64,000 nt of DNA, from assembly GCF_001436775.1 (NCBI RefSeq), contig NZ_AYZC01000001.1, positions 1-64,000 on the forward strand. The letters run 5' to 3'. Numbering within the stretch: the stretch's first letter is position 1; each line of letters starts with the position of its first letter. The translations under genes and the position numbers were made by a program. The notes beneath the pieces are model-generated. The model worked only from the letters and a program-made list of their open reading frames with translations. It was not told the origin of the DNA and made no database searches. This document shows, piece after piece, positions 37,836 through 47,743 of the stretch. The DNA is from Lactobacillus acetotolerans DSM 20749 = JCM 3825. Lineage in GTDB: Bacteria > Bacillota > Bacilli > Lactobacillales > Lactobacillaceae.

Positions 37836-38885
37836 TTACTTTAACATGCTGTCTGCATACGGTAATTCCAACGATGGATCGGCATTCAAAGTTAAGTCTG
37901 AAAACTTGCCAGCATTATATAAATTATACGCAGCTGCTCCGATCATAGCCGCGTTATCACCACATAATTTGATGTCTGGTAAGATAACCTTAGGCTGAAT
38001 TGACTTGGGTAGACGAGCAATTTCCTTGCTCATACGCTCACGCAAACCATGGTTTGCGGCAACCCCACCGCCCATGATAAAGGTCTTGGGACGATACTGC
38101 TTAATTGCCCTAATAGTCTTATGTGCAAGCACATCAATTACTGAAGCCTGGAAACTTGCAGCCAGATCATATTTATTTAACTTTTTGTGAATTTGATCAG
38201 CGTGGTGGCAGGTATTAATAAAGGCACTCTTTAAGCCAGAAAATGAAAAATCATAATCATTATCTTCCATCATAGCTCTTGGAAAATGAAAAGTATCTTT
38301 ACCCTTATGAGCCCAATTATCAACGGTTTTACCAGCTGGATATTTTACACCCATAACCCGGCCGATTTTGTCATAAGCCTCGCCAGCCGCATCGTCACGG
38401 ATATCACCAATAATCTCAAAATGAATTGGATCCTTTAACAAGACAATCTCAGTATGTCCACCGGAAACCTGTAAGGCCAAGGCAGGATACTCGATCTCAT
38501 CCTTTAATTGGGCAGCCATAATATGTCCCATAATATGGTCAACCCCAATTAACGGAATACCCGTTGCCATCGATGCTGCCTTAGCAGCACTGACACCAAT
38601 TAAGAGCGCACCAACAAGGCCTGGACCATAGGTAACCGCAATTGCGTCAATATCTTTCCACCCAACTTTTGCCTCATCTAATGCTTCTTTGGTAATTTGG
38701 CTAATCACCTCAATGTGGTGACGGCTGGCTACTTCAGGAACAACCCCACCGAAACGTTGGTGGCTTTTTATCTGGGTTGCCACAATTAAGCTTTCAACCT
38801 CACGGCCATTTTTAACCACGGCGGTCGAAGTTTCATCACATGAACTTTCATAAGCTAATATGCGAATATCCTTTTTATTATTCAA
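37836..38885 (-). CDS. tsaD: tRNA t6A threonylcarbamoyltransferase TsaD
   Basis: TsaD transfers the threonylcarbamoyl group to A37 of ANN-reading tRNAs, with TsaB and TsaE. The 349-aa ASKHA-fold protein has ESSCDETS (13-20), the metal ligands H117 and H121 in VDHIMGHIM and a [10 protein letters not shown] nucleotide-binding segment. The start codon is TTG at 38885, which overlaps the rimI TGA by 4 bp (TTGA), with AAGGAAGAAG upstream. It is the last gene of folT-tsaB-rimI-tsaD. Confidence 0.96.
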   Translation of the reverse strand: MNNKKDIRILAYESSCDETSTAVVKNGREVESLIVATQIKSHQRFGGVVPEVASRHHIEVISQITKEALDEAKVGWKDIDAIAVTYGPGLVGALLIGVSAAKAASMATGIPLIGVDHIMGHIMAAQLKDEIEYPALALQVSGGHTEIVLLKDPIHFEIIGDIRDDAAGEAYDKIGRVMGVKYPAGKTVDNWAHKGKDTFHFPRAMMEDNDYDFSFSGLKSAFINTCHHADQIHKKLNKYDLAASFQASVIDVLAHKTIRAIKQYRPKTFIMGGGVAANHGLRERMSKEIARLPKSIQPKVILPDIKLCGDNAAMIGAAAYNLYNAGKFSDLTLNADPSLELPYADSMLK

Positions 38886-39466
38886 AACTTAAGCTTCTTC
38901 CTTTTGTTAACCTGATGAGGTTTTAGCCATAAAACCATATTTAACGCATCAGTAGCAATATCCTGATAATAATTTTTCCTTATAAATGTGGCTTCAAAAC
39001 CCAACAACTGATAAAATTTCTGTGCTAATTCATTATCAACGCGAACCTCTAAGCTCACACATTCACTGCCATTCTGCCTTGCACGCTCGATCATCAATTG
39101 CATTAAAAATGTCCCGACATGCTGATGCTGAAACTCAGGTGCAACCGCAATATTAGTAATATGAGCCTCACGAGAACGGAAACGCACACCGATAAAGGCA
39201 ATTAACGTTGAAACGTGATAAACAACCAGGTAAAGAGTATTCTTCTTTTTATTTAATTCCGTTCGAAAAGAAAGCTCATCCCACGGCATATAACCAGAAT
39301 ACACTTTCTGCTCCAACATCAATAAATTAGGAATATCATCGTCACTGGCCTGCATTACTTGCAGAACCTGTTTATCAATCGTCACGACAAATGGTGAAAA
39401 AGTCAGGTTAACCTTATTTTGCGCCAAATGAAAAAATTGATTTAATCCTTTAAACTTCTTCAACAT
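38882..39466 (-). CDS. rimI: Ribosomal-protein-alanine N-acetyltransferase RimI
   Basis: A GNAT acetyltransferase expected to modify the N-terminus of ribosomal protein S18. The 194-aa product has an N-terminal extension of about 50 residues, then the GNAT fold with acetyl-CoA loop [13 protein letters not shown] and the late [10 protein letters not shown] 39466 overlaps the tsaB end by 17 bp. rimI between tsaB and tsaD is the usual Firmicutes arrangement. Confidence 0.9.
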   Translation of the reverse strand: MLKKFKGLNQFFHLAQNKVNLTFSPFVVTIDKQVLQVMQASDDDIPNLLMLEQKVYSGYMPWDELSFRTELNKKKNTLYLVVYHVSTLIAFIGVRFRSREAHITNIAVAPEFQHQHVGTFLMQLMIERARQNGSECVSLEVRVDNELAQKFYQLLGFEATFIRKNYYQDIATDALNMVLWLKPHQVNKRKKLKF

Positions 39467-40193
39467 AATTACTATCCGGTCCAAATGGTTTACCGGTCTT
39501 CTTGTGCCAATCGACCTCTGCTTGGGTTCTGCGCAAGTAACGCGGCAATAATTTATCCGGATCAACTGCTTTCTCATCTAGAGCCAATTTCCCAATTATT
39601 CCGGCATGAACGACATTTTGATCAGCAGTTCCGTAAGTAAACGGCACGTGTAAATCCTTAATTAATTTTTCCTGTTTATTAAAACCAGAACCAATAAAAA
39701 TCAGCTTTGCATACTTGCTCTGCTCTAAATAATCATGAACGGCATTCAATAATGTATCAATATGGTAATGTCCGTCAGGAATCACATTAACCAGTTTACC
39801 GGCACTATCAATAATATAAGCTCCGGCAAAGTAATTATCATTTCTGGCATCAATCCCAGCCACAATCAAACTCTTTTGATCGCTACAGCTAGCAGCCAAA
39901 GCTTTTAAGGTTGAAATCCCAACTACATCTTTTTTCAAGATGCTAGCAAACATTTTAACGGTCGTAATACCAATTCTTAAGCCGGTATATGAACCAGGCC
40001 CGATTGCAACCGCAAAGCGATCAATATCCTTCAGCTTTAAATTATTATTAACTAAAATTTCATTGATTAACGGATCAAGGTGTTCACTGTGATTGCGCTC
40101 ATCATGTTCGTTCTTCTCAACAATTATTTTCTTATCTTCATTTAAAGCAACACTTAAATGATTGGTAGCCGTTGATACACTTAAAATTTTCAT
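39450..40193 (-). CDS. tsaB: t6A biosynthesis dimerisation subunit TsaB
   Basis: TsaB is an inactive TsaD paralogue that scaffolds the t6A complex. The 247-aa protein has STATNHLSVAL at the N-terminus and the GPGSYTGLRIG signature near residue 68. The C-terminal part is somewhat longer than in E. coli, as in other lactobacilli. It precedes rimI and tsaD. Confidence 0.94.
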   Translation of the reverse strand: MKILSVSTATNHLSVALNEDKKIIVEKNEHDERNHSEHLDPLINEILVNNNLKLKDIDRFAVAIGPGSYTGLRIGITTVKMFASILKKDVVGISTLKALAASCSDQKSLIVAGIDARNDNYFAGAYIIDSAGKLVNVIPDGHYHIDTLLNAVHDYLEQSKYAKLIFIGSGFNKQEKLIKDLHVPFTYGTADQNVVHAGIIGKLALDEKAVDPDKLLPRYLRRTQAEVDWHKKTGKPFGPDSNYVEEV

Positions 40194-40221
40194 GTCTAAT
40201 TATTTTCCCTTTTTATTAAAA

Positions 40222-40740
40222 CTACTTTTTTATTTTAACACGAGAAATAGCCTGCAAAACAAAGTAATCGATAAACATTTGAATCCAAGGAACAATCAAC
40301 TCCTTAGGCGCGCGTTGAATTAATGCCGCCTTAAGGTTCATGCCATAAAGAAAGTGCACCCATAACGTATTCATACCAATATTTACAATCAGAGTAACTA
40401 ATAAGGTAGCCACGATAATTCGCCAAATTTTAACTGGTTTTTGGTAGAAAAAAAGACCATAAATAAAAGGTCCGGCCATTGCAGTTAAAGTAAAGCCAAT
40501 AAAGAAGCCACCCTGATTACCAAAGAGGGCAGATGAAACCAGATCACTAATGCAGCCACCAACGGCACCCCAAATTGGGCCAAAAAGATAACCTAACATA
40601 ACACTACCAATGAAACCTAATCCGACCTTAACTATTGCTGGTCCAAAAGAAAAGCGTCCTAATATGATTTTCATAGCAATAACTATACCTAACATGACCA
40701 ATCCTTGTAAGTCGATCTTTAATAACTTTTTTATAGTCAT
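40222..40740 (-). CDS. folT: Folate-family ECF transporter S component
   Basis: The substrate-binding membrane subunit of an energy-coupling-factor vitamin transporter. The 172-aa protein has about six hydrophobic helices, with GPAIVKVGLGFIGSVMLGY and GPIWGAVGGCISDL typical of the folate group (TIGR04518 type). The shared EcfA and EcfT subunits are not in the window. ATG 40740 follows GGGAG; the longer reading runs through the terminator hairpin. Specificity for folate is by family resemblance. Confidence 0.85.
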   Translation of the reverse strand: MTIKKLLKIDLQGLVMLGIVIAMKIILGRFSFGPAIVKVGLGFIGSVMLGYLFGPIWGAVGGCISDLVSSALFGNQGGFFIGFTLTAMAGPFIYGLFFYQKPVKIWRIIVATLLVTLIVNIGMNTLWVHFLYGMNLKAALIQRAPKELIVPWIQMFIDYFVLQAISRVKIKK

Positions 40741-40753
40741 TCTAACCACTCCC

Positions 40754-40785
40754 TCAAAAAAAGCATGACTAACTGTCATGCCTTT
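40754..40785 (-). terminator. Terminator before folT
   Basis: GCATGAC, AGTTA loop, GTCATGC (40763-40781), extended by A/T pairs, is followed by seven T on the minus strand. It ends the thioesterase operon, only 14-16 bp before the folT start codon. No promoter fits in between, so it may act as an attenuator of folT. Confidence 0.85.
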
Positions 40786-40791
40786 ATTAAA

Positions 40792-41529
40792 TCATATTTT
40801 GCGCCATGTTAGCTCACATACTGCTTGGTCTTTTCCCTTTTCATCCTCAATTGCGTGATAAGATTTGTATTGATTATCCTCTTTTTTTAAGGTCATACAT
40901 GAATATGGCATCTGTGCATAGCGCACTTCTTTATTGAATTTGATGTCGATTGCTTGGACCATAAATTTTTTCATAAAATCACGGTCTAGCATATCAATAA
41001 ACCAGTTAAAGTAGTGACTATTGGTTAAATGGTGGTTAGTATCGAGGTCATCATATCGTACCCGGTATTGCCGTTTATGGTCATAACTTTTCAGCGCACG
41101 AAGACGGGGAAAACGTGGCAATTTCTTTAAAAGCGGTACTTCCAAATTTGCCATTAATTTTTCGTCAGTTGGCAACATCTTGCGTTTCTGCAAATCAAAC
41201 AATACCCATTCACTACGAACCGTAACTAAACGATTGCCGTCTTTATCGTCAAACATAAAATCACGGTATTCAAAGAAGCGGTTATACCCACTCGCCTCCG
41301 TAATTAGGTTTATTTCATCCCCTGGCTTAGGCAAATTCTCAATATCAAAGTGGTACTGGGTCACAACCCAGCCTTCACCATGTTTAACTAAAGTATTTGT
41401 ACCTATACCGCGCTTGTCAAGTTGGTGTTCAGACACCTGCATCATCAGGTCTACCAGAGACGGTAACTTCAAATGCTCATTTTCGTCACATTCGTAAAAT
41501 TCAACTTGGTGCTTCTCACTATATTTCAT
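40792..41529 (-). CDS. Acyl-ACP thioesterase
   Basis: A 245-aa double hot-dog protein that releases fatty acids from acyl carrier protein. The C-terminal hot dog carries DLDTNHHLTNSHYFNW at about 175-190, including the Asn-His pair of bacterial acyl-ACP thioesterases. The N-terminal hot dog has EFYECDENEHLKLPSLVDLM. It is the last gene of the tmk-darA-holB-yabA-rsmI operon and would affect membrane lipid chain supply or release. Confidence 0.9.
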   Translation of the reverse strand: MKYSEKHQVEFYECDENEHLKLPSLVDLMMQVSEHQLDKRGIGTNTLVKHGEGWVVTQYHFDIENLPKPGDEINLITEASGYNRFFEYRDFMFDDKDGNRLVTVRSEWVLFDLQKRKMLPTDEKLMANLEVPLLKKLPRFPRLRALKSYDHKRQYRVRYDDLDTNHHLTNSHYFNWFIDMLDRDFMKKFMVQAIDIKFNKEVRYAQMPYSCMTLKKEDNQYKSYHAIEDEKGKDQAVCELTWRKI

Positions 41530-41549
41530 TTTTTAATCCTTTAATCCAC

Positions 41550-42404
41550 TTATTTTTGGTGGTATTTATCATAAAGCTCATTTTTAGAAACATGATAGTT
41601 TTTGGCTATCTGTTTAATAGCGTCTTTTTTACTTTTACCTTGCTTTACCACATTATTAACCAATTGAATCAATTCCGGCCACGCCAATTGCTTTGGCTTT
41701 TCAGTATTCGCTGAAACTAAAATTACAAATTCACCACGCGGCTTTGTTTTAGCAAAATAACTATTTAATTCGGCAACTGTCCCACGAATAAATTCTTCGT
41801 GAATTTTAGTTAGCTCGCGTGCCGCCACAATTTTCCTGTCTGCCGGAAAAACTTGAGCCATATTCTTCAATGTTTTAACTAACCGGTGTGGCGCTTCATA
41901 AAAAATCGAAGTTGCTTTGGCTTTATTCATTTCTTCAAAGTATGGTTTTTGTTCAGACTGCTTTCGCGGCAAAAAGCCATAGTAAGTAAAAGGCTGTGCA
42001 TCAAAGCCTGACCCGATAAGAGCCGTGGCAAAAGCAGACGGTCCCGGAAGAGGAACGACTGGAATATCATGCTTAATGCAGTCTTCCACTAAAATGTAAC
42101 CAGGATCTGAGATAACCGGCATCCCAGCGTCACTAATTTCAGCGATTGTCACTCCATCCTGCATTAATTTAATCAACTCAGGAGCACGTTCTTTAGAATT
42201 ATATTTATGAAAAGATAACATGCGATTATGCACGCCAATCTTTTCTAGCAAGATCCCACTGGTACGGGTATCCTCAGCCGCAATATAATCTGCATTTGTT
42301 AAAACTTTTTTTGCACGAATCGTAATATCATCTAGGTTACCAATCGGGGTTGGGACTAAGTACAGCTTCCCACTATCCTTGGCATAACTACTCTGTCTCT
42401 GCAT
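41550..42404 (-). CDS. rsmI: 16S rRNA (cytidine1402-2'-O)-methyltransferase RsmI
   Basis: RsmI methylates the 2'-O of C1402 at the 16S decoding centre. The 285-aa protein has LYLVPTPIGNLDDIT near the N-terminus, AAEDTR near residue 45 and PGPSAF in the tetrapyrrole-methylase-like fold. ATG 42404 starts one base after the yabA stop, with AAGGA inside the yabA end. yabA-rsmI adjacency is general in Firmicutes. Confidence 0.95.
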   Translation of the reverse strand: MQRQSSYAKDSGKLYLVPTPIGNLDDITIRAKKVLTNADYIAAEDTRTSGILLEKIGVHNRMLSFHKYNSKERAPELIKLMQDGVTIAEISDAGMPVISDPGYILVEDCIKHDIPVVPLPGPSAFATALIGSGFDAQPFTYYGFLPRKQSEQKPYFEEMNKAKATSIFYEAPHRLVKTLKNMAQVFPADRKIVAARELTKIHEEFIRGTVAELNSYFAKTKPRGEFVILVSANTEKPKQLAWPELIQLVNNVVKQGKSKKDAIKQIAKNYHVSKNELYDKYHQK

Positions 42405-42405
42405 C

Positions 42406-42753
42406 TTATTTATCCTTCTTAATATTCTTTTTTTCACCAAAATTATCAAGAATATCTAAACAAAACATGCAATCTGAACTTGGATCTCGGTGTGAACCAT
42501 AATACATGTTACAAATATGGTAACCCGACTTATAGATTTGTCTTAAAGATTCAAGTCCACTCTGAGTCTTAACTGCAGGTTCACTATGACTACTATTTAA
42601 TTTATCCAGTTTCTCCCGCAAAAGTTTATTTTCTACTTTTAACTCAGTATTTTCTTTGAGCGTATCCAAAATATTATTTTCTAAACTTTCAACTGTTTTA
42701 GTCATATTTGCCATTGCATCATGCAATTGTTGCAACTTTGAATAAGGATCCAC
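42406..42753 (-). CDS. yabA: Replication initiation control protein YabA
   Basis: YabA restrains DnaA and binds the DnaN clamp to prevent over-initiation. The 115-aa protein has an N-terminal leucine-zipper-like coiled coil (about 3-55) and a C-terminal zinc site with HICN and CMFC. The start is GTG 42753 (MDPYSKL), 6-7 nt after GGTAGGTG; the longer start at 42762 lies on that sequence. It follows holB directly. Confidence 0.94.
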   Translation of the reverse strand: MDPYSKLQQLHDAMANMTKTVESLENNILDTLKENTELKVENKLLREKLDKLNSSHSEPAVKTQSGLESLRQIYKSGYHICNMYYGSHRDPSSDCMFCLDILDNFGEKKNIKKDK

Positions 42754-42762
42754 TATAAACAC

Positions 42763-43623
42763 CTACCGTTTCCACTGCAAAGCAAGGTAATCTAACAGAT
42801 TACGGAAGTTGACGTTACTGTAACGCATTTTATCAACCTCTATTAAACATTTTAACATCCTTGCCCCGGCTTGCCGTTTAAGCTCATCATTTACATCTTT
42901 CTGCGCCATGAGTTTTAAATTAATTAAAACATAGCGCTGCTGGGTTACTCCCCTAGCTTCATCGGCCAAACGGTGTGCACTAACTAAAGCCAATGAATTT
43001 TTCTCTAACATTTCTTGATAAAAGTACTTAATCATTTGGTCTAAATTGTTGGTATCACCCAATTCAGTAATTTCATCTTGTGAAAAGCCATTTTTAATTA
43101 AGATAGCCGTTTTACCCTCGATTTTCTTCCCATCATCAAAATTAACAATCTGAGTACGAGAACGAACGGTTGGAAGAATCTGGTCGCTATTATTGGTTAT
43201 CAGTATTGAAACCACTGGCGCAATCGGTTCTTCAAGTAAATTAAGAAGTGCATTGGCTGCAGGTAAAGTCAGCCTCTCCGCTTCGTTAATAAAGAAAAAG
43301 CGACGAGTACTTTCAACCGGGCTTTTTGCTAATTCTTCTTTTAATGGCCGAATCTGGTCAATTCCTAAAGTCTGCTTTCCCTCTGGTTCAACCAACAACA
43401 CATCGGGATGGTTACCCGAAATAATCTGCCGACAATTTTGACATTTACCATCAGGCTTATTTTGACCGGTACAATTAAATAAACATGCAAGCCAATAAGC
43501 TGTATTAAGTGCCTCTTCTTCATCACTATCTACAAATAGATAACTTTGGGCTAATTGTTTATTATTATAAGCTCTATATAAAAAATTGGCTTGGGCTTTA
43601 CCAATTTTATTAATATTTACCAT
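42763..43623 (-). CDS. holB: DNA polymerase III subunit delta'
   Basis: A clamp-loader subunit. The 286-aa AAA+-like protein lacks a working Walker A motif, as expected for delta'. It has the zinc cluster CTGQ...CQNC near residues 50-65 and the LLNLLEEP sensor region. It begins at the last base of the darA stop (overlap of one base). Confidence 0.93.
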   Translation of the reverse strand: MVNINKIGKAQANFLYRAYNNKQLAQSYLFVDSDEEEALNTAYWLACLFNCTGQNKPDGKCQNCRQIISGNHPDVLLVEPEGKQTLGIDQIRPLKEELAKSPVESTRRFFFINEAERLTLPAANALLNLLEEPIAPVVSILITNNSDQILPTVRSRTQIVNFDDGKKIEGKTAILIKNGFSQDEITELGDTNNLDQMIKYFYQEMLEKNSLALVSAHRLADEARGVTQQRYVLINLKLMAQKDVNDELKRQAGARMLKCLIEVDKMRYSNVNFRNLLDYLALQWKR

Positions 43624-43946
43624 CAGAAGCGTTTAAACTCTTCAACAGGTAAGACGAAACAAGTTGCACCGCCAACGGTAATTTTCACGGGCTGGCTGCC
43701 CATATCGAAGCCGGTCGTAACCATATTAGGATTCATATACTCTTCACGTGCTTTAGATTCACCTTTGATAACTTTTAGAACCTTATCAACGGATTCGTCT
43801 GCGGTTCCAACCATAAAGGTGGTGTTACCTTGACTCAAAAAGCCACCGGTTGTCGACAGCTTAGTTGCTCGGATATTATTCTTAACAAAAGCACGTTGTA
43901 ATTTATTCGAATCTTCTTTTTGTACAATAGCGATTATTAATTTCAT
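43623..43946 (-). CDS. darA: Cyclic-di-AMP receptor DarA (PstA/YaaQ)
   Basis: A PII-like trimeric c-di-AMP binding protein of 107 aa. Visible are LIIAIVQKED at the N-terminus, the glycine-rich TTGGFLSQGNTTFMVG loop and the C-terminal VGGATCFVLPVE. Its partners are not known. tmk-darA-holB is the conserved order. Confidence 0.93.
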   Translation of the reverse strand: MKLIIAIVQKEDSNKLQRAFVKNNIRATKLSTTGGFLSQGNTTFMVGTADESVDKVLKVIKGESKAREEYMNPNMVTTGFDMGSQPVKITVGGATCFVLPVEEFKRF

Positions 43947-43950
43947 AAGA

Positions 43951-44598
43951 TCAGTCCTTTAAAAATTTCTCTGGTAAACGATTTTCAATAATTTTAATAC
44001 AATCAGCTACTACTTGACCAAATGGCTGGTTAGCATTCACAATTTTTATCCGATCAGGATAAAGTTGTTTGATCTTCTGATAGCCGCCATAAACTCTTTT
44101 ATGAAAAGCTAATTTTTCTTGTTCCAACCGATCTTCACCATTAGGCCGCTGTTTCTGAATCCGCGCCAAACCAACTGCTGGATCAATATCTAAAAAAATC
44201 GTTAAATTTGGTTCAATCCCGCTCGTCGCAAAATCGTTGATTTGTTTAATTTCTTTAATTCCTAAGTTCCGGCCAGCACCCTGATAAGCTAAAGAACTAT
44301 CAACAAAACGATCGGAAACCACTAATTTTCCTGCTTTCAGCGCTGGTATAATCACCTCGGCCATGTGCTGACTGCGTGAAGCTGCATAAAGCAAGGCCTC
44401 CGTTTTAGCGGCCATCTTAGAATTATTAGGATCCAAAATGATTTTACGAATCTTCTCTGCAATCACTGAACCACCTGGCTCACGTGTCACAAGATATTGT
44501 GTTTGCAACTTAGGGGTTATTTGCGCCATTACCTGCTTGAGAACAGTACTTTTGCCTGCCCCATCTGGGCCTTCAAAACTAATAAAAAAACTCTTCAT
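43951..44598 (-). CDS. tmk: Thymidylate kinase
   Basis: Tmk phosphorylates dTMP to dTDP. The 215-aa protein has the P-loop [10 protein letters not shown] (9-18), the DR motif [10 protein letters not shown] near residue 90 and a lid region around [12 protein letters not shown] 44598 is preceded by GGAGAG; ATG 44610 lies on this ribosome-binding sequence. It is the first gene of its operon, after a terminator. Confidence 0.95.
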   Translation of the reverse strand: MKSFFISFEGPDGAGKSTVLKQVMAQITPKLQTQYLVTREPGGSVIAEKIRKIILDPNNSKMAAKTEALLYAASRSQHMAEVIIPALKAGKLVVSDRFVDSSLAYQGAGRNLGIKEIKQINDFATSGIEPNLTIFLDIDPAVGLARIQKQRPNGEDRLEQEKLAFHKRVYGGYQKIKQLYPDRIKIVNANQPFGQVVADCIKIIENRLPEKFLKD

Positions 44599-44673
44599 AA
44601 AACTCTCCATGTGTCTATTCTACAGAAATTTCTGTTACTTTAACAGTGCAAAATATTTTAAACTTAGCCAAAA

Positions 44674-44712
44674 TAAAAAGCCTATTCACTGATGTGAACG
44701 GGCTTTTTTTAC
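44674..44712. terminator. Terminator of dnaX-ybaB-recR-yaaL
   Basis: AAAAAGCC with ATTCAC pairs to GTGAA and GGCTTTTTTT around TGAT, with a small internal mismatch. T tracts occur on both strands. It overlaps the yaaL stop. Confidence 0.8.
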
Positions 44713-44942
44713 TGCGTAATTGCATTAGTCAAACCACTAAATCTTGTATGCCGGTAACGAGCCTCATCATACAAAAATGAATACTTAGCACGTAAAATTT
44801 TACCTGCTACTACGTTATCTTCTGACATATCCAAAGTAGTTTGGTCAAGGTCTTTTTGAAGAGCAATTTCATCTTGCAATTTTTCGATCAGTGCTATCAG
44901 CTTTTGATCGCCTTGCTCTTTTATCTTATTTCTCTTTGCCAT
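44709..44942 (-). CDS. yaaL: YaaL family DUF2508 protein
   Basis: A 77-aa charged helical protein (KRNKIKEQGDQKLIALIEKL, then RAKYSFLYDEARYR). It directly follows recR with a one-base overlap, the position of yaaL in Bacillus. Function unknown. Confidence 0.8.
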   Translation of the reverse strand: MAKRNKIKEQGDQKLIALIEKLQDEIALQKDLDQTTLDMSEDNVVAGKILRAKYSFLYDEARYRHTRFSGLTNAITQ

Positions 44943-45541
44943 TATAATGAGGTTCTCCCTTGTACTGCTCGTTTTAGAGTAATGGAATTAGCGTATTCAA
45001 TATCACTACCAACAGCAAGACCAGCCGCCAAGTGCGTAACTTTAATACCAGATGGCTTAATCAACTTACTGATATACATAGCCGTTGATTCACCTTCAGG
45101 TGTGGAATTAAGCGCTAGAATAACCTCTTTAACTTTATCCTGCTTTTGCAAACGGGTAATCAAGGATTTAATGTTAATTTCTTCTGGTCCAATTCCATCC
45201 ATTGGCGACAAGACACCATGCAAAACATGGTAAAGGCCATCATATTCGCCCATTTCCTCAAATGCCATCACATCTTTGGGCTGTTCAACAACCATAATGG
45301 TAGTTTGATCTCGTTCAGGGTTAGAACAAATATCACACGGATCTTTTTCTGTAACATTGCCACAAATTGAACAACGACGCAGTTTTTGCTTCACTTCTTT
45401 AAGCGATTTAGCAAAATCTTGAACATCGTCTTCAGGCATATCTAACGTATAAAATGCTAGCCTTGTCGCAGTTTTTTCACCAATTCCAGGTAACTTCATA
45501 TAAGAATCAATTAAATGAGCAATTGGTAATGGATATTGCAA
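44942..45541 (-). CDS. recR: Recombination mediator RecR
   Basis: RecR acts with RecO/RecF to load RecA on gapped DNA. The 199-aa protein has an HhH segment ([14 protein letters not shown]), a C4 zinc finger (C57, C60, C69, C72) and a Toprim domain with [12 protein letters not shown]. It follows the YbaB gene directly. Confidence 0.95.
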   Translation of the reverse strand: MQYPLPIAHLIDSYMKLPGIGEKTATRLAFYTLDMPEDDVQDFAKSLKEVKQKLRRCSICGNVTEKDPCDICSNPERDQTTIMVVEQPKDVMAFEEMGEYDGLYHVLHGVLSPMDGIGPEEINIKSLITRLQKQDKVKEVILALNSTPEGESTAMYISKLIKPSGIKVTHLAAGLAVGSDIEYANSITLKRAVQGRTSL

Positions 45542-45871
45542 TTATCTCATACCTTTCGTGTACTTGCCTAAACTTTCTTGTGTTGCCTTATCAATCTCTG
45601 CAAGTCCTTTATTGACCGCATCAATGACTAAATCCTGCAACATATCAGGATCGTCTGGATCGATAGCTTCTTTATTAATTGCTAAATCTTTTAATTTTCT
45701 ATCACCAGTAAAGGTAGCAACCACAAGATCATCAGCAGATTTGCCCACAAATTCCTTAGCAGTAATATTTTCCTGCTCTTCAGTCATTTGTTGTTGCAAT
45801 TTTTTGGCTTGCTTCATCATTTGTTGCATGTTTACGCCACCCATACCACCAAAATTAGGTCTTCCACTCAT
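45542..45871 (-). CDS. ybaB: YbaB/EbfC nucleoid-associated protein
   Basis: A small dimeric DNA-binding protein of 109 aa with a glycine-rich start, a MQQMMKQAKKLQQQM helix and FTGDRKLKDLAI strand segment. It lies between dnaX and recR as in most bacteria. The DNA-binding role is from homologues. Confidence 0.93.
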   Translation of the reverse strand: MSGRPNFGGMGGVNMQQMMKQAKKLQQQMTEEQENITAKEFVGKSADDLVVATFTGDRKLKDLAINKEAIDPDDPDMLQDLVIDAVNKGLAEIDKATQESLGKYTKGMR

Positions 45872-45914
45872 ATTTTATCTCCTTTAAAAAAATATATCTT
45901 ATATTTTACTGCAA

Positions 45915-47729
45915 TTAATCTTTAATATTAACCGTATCACCAAAAAGTTCCTTAGCCTTATCAATCACCTTAGAATCATCTTTAGGTTCTTTCTTTTCTT
46001 CCGGTTCTTCTTGAACTATATCTGATACTTTTTGCTTTTTCTTAGCCAAAAATTCTTTTTTATGGCTTTCAATAAATTCTTTCCTAACGGCTAACCAATC
46101 ATCATCCGGCACTAATACAATATCATATTTATGCTTAGCAAACTTCTCAATCTCACTGGTTAACTTATTCATTAAATCGCTATCAGAACTGGCATTTTCA
46201 AACCAGAGGGTGTATTTACACTTCATGACCACTTGATCATGACTGGCAGCGACAGGCTCAAGTACATCTAACAAGGCGCGTTCAGAAACAGCTAGGCCTG
46301 ATTGTAAGTCAGGCCAAACATTTTTAATCGTTTCAAGGTCTTTTTTAGTTGCGTTCGCAAGAACATGATAAACCTGTTTCCGATTTTGTTCATTAGTATG
46401 CTTGGTTCGCTTAACAACTTTCTTAGGTTTAACCTCGTTTTCTGCTTTTTCAGCACGAGTTTTCTTGTTTTTACTTGACTTAGCTGTATCCAAATGAAAG
46501 ACCTGATTGCTTGAATTTGAGGGTGGCTCATTAGCAACATTAGCAACTTGCTGGGTTAAATCAACCACTTGCTTCTTTAACGCGGCAATTTCAGCCTGTA
46601 AATCAGAATCAGAGTTTACAGAAGTAGTTTTAACAGTTTCTTGCTTCACTGGCTTTTCATTAGAACTCGCTTCCACTAAAAATACTTCTAGGGGTATTTG
46701 CTGCTGGTTAGTGTAGCGCAAATCATTTAACGCATTATTTGCTAAAGTAATCAAATGAAAATAGCGCGTACTAGGAATATCCTTTATTTTTTGAACAAGT
46801 TCATCACTTATAAAACCACTTTCATCACTACCACCTGCTTTACTAATCATTAGAGCATTGGTAGCCATATCAATTAATTCATCTAAAATATTCTTAGAAC
46901 TCGCGCCAGACCGCAGTTCCTTTTGTGTCTCTTTAAGAGCATTACCTGCATCTTTATTAAGCAAAGCAAGCAAGATTTTTTCAATATTTTCTTTAGCTGC
47001 AAAACCAGTTATTTGTAAGGCATCGTTATAATTAACGCTACCCTTTTCATAACTCAATAATTGATCCAGGATACTTAAGGCATCCCTCATCCCGCCATCA
47101 GCTACTTGAGCAATAACCGCAAGCGCCTTATCGTCATATTTGATTTTTTCTTGATCAAGAATATACTTCATTCTTTTTTCAAGATCAGCCTTGGAAATAC
47201 GCTTAAAGTTATAACGTTGCGTCCTCGAAATAATCGTAGCGGGGACTTTTTGCAACTCCGTGGTCGCCAAAATAAAGACAACATGCTCTGGTGGTTCCTC
47301 TAAAGTTTTAAGTAAAGCATTGAAAGCACCAATCGATAGCATGTGGACTTCATCGATAATATAAACTTTGTACTTACCCTGAGTAGGAGCATATTTTGCC
47401 TTGTCTCGGATATCACGAATTTCATCAACGCCGTTATTAGAAGCGGCATCAATTTCGATAATATCAGGCATTGAGCCATTATCAGCAGCACGACAGTTTG
47501 CACACTTATTACATGGTTCACCATCTTGCAGATTAGTACAGTTTAAGGCTTTGGCAAAAATCTTTGCACACGAAGTTTTCCCTGTACCGCGTGGACCAGC
47601 AAATAAAAAGGCATGCGAAATAGTACCGCGTTTAATAGCATTCTTTAAGGTATCTGTAATATCTTTCTGACCAACAACACTATCAAAAGTACGTGGCCGC
47701 CATTTACGATATAACGCTTGATAAGCCAT
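45915..47729 (-). CDS. dnaX: DNA polymerase III subunits gamma/tau
   Basis: The clamp-loader ATPase. The 604-aa protein has Walker A GPRGTGKTS (44-52), a four-cysteine zinc cluster (CTN to CANC), the DEVHML Walker B and TTELQKVP sensor region. A charged linker (about 365-445) and a C-terminal tau domain follow. I see no clear frameshift cassette for a gamma form. The start lies 17 bp after the terminator hairpin of the SRP RNA gene, so readthrough or a promoter within that region must drive it. Confidence 0.95.
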   Translation of the reverse strand: MAYQALYRKWRPRTFDSVVGQKDITDTLKNAIKRGTISHAFLFAGPRGTGKTSCAKIFAKALNCTNLQDGEPCNKCANCRAADNGSMPDIIEIDAASNNGVDEIRDIRDKAKYAPTQGKYKVYIIDEVHMLSIGAFNALLKTLEEPPEHVVFILATTELQKVPATIISRTQRYNFKRISKADLEKRMKYILDQEKIKYDDKALAVIAQVADGGMRDALSILDQLLSYEKGSVNYNDALQITGFAAKENIEKILLALLNKDAGNALKETQKELRSGASSKNILDELIDMATNALMISKAGGSDESGFISDELVQKIKDIPSTRYFHLITLANNALNDLRYTNQQQIPLEVFLVEASSNEKPVKQETVKTTSVNSDSDLQAEIAALKKQVVDLTQQVANVANEPPSNSSNQVFHLDTAKSSKNKKTRAEKAENEVKPKKVVKRTKHTNEQNRKQVYHVLANATKKDLETIKNVWPDLQSGLAVSERALLDVLEPVAASHDQVVMKCKYTLWFENASSDSDLMNKLTSEIEKFAKHKYDIVLVPDDDWLAVRKEFIESHKKEFLAKKKQKVSDIVQEEPEEKKEPKDDSKVIDKAKELFGDTVNIKD

Positions 47730-47743
47730 GAATTATCTTCCCT

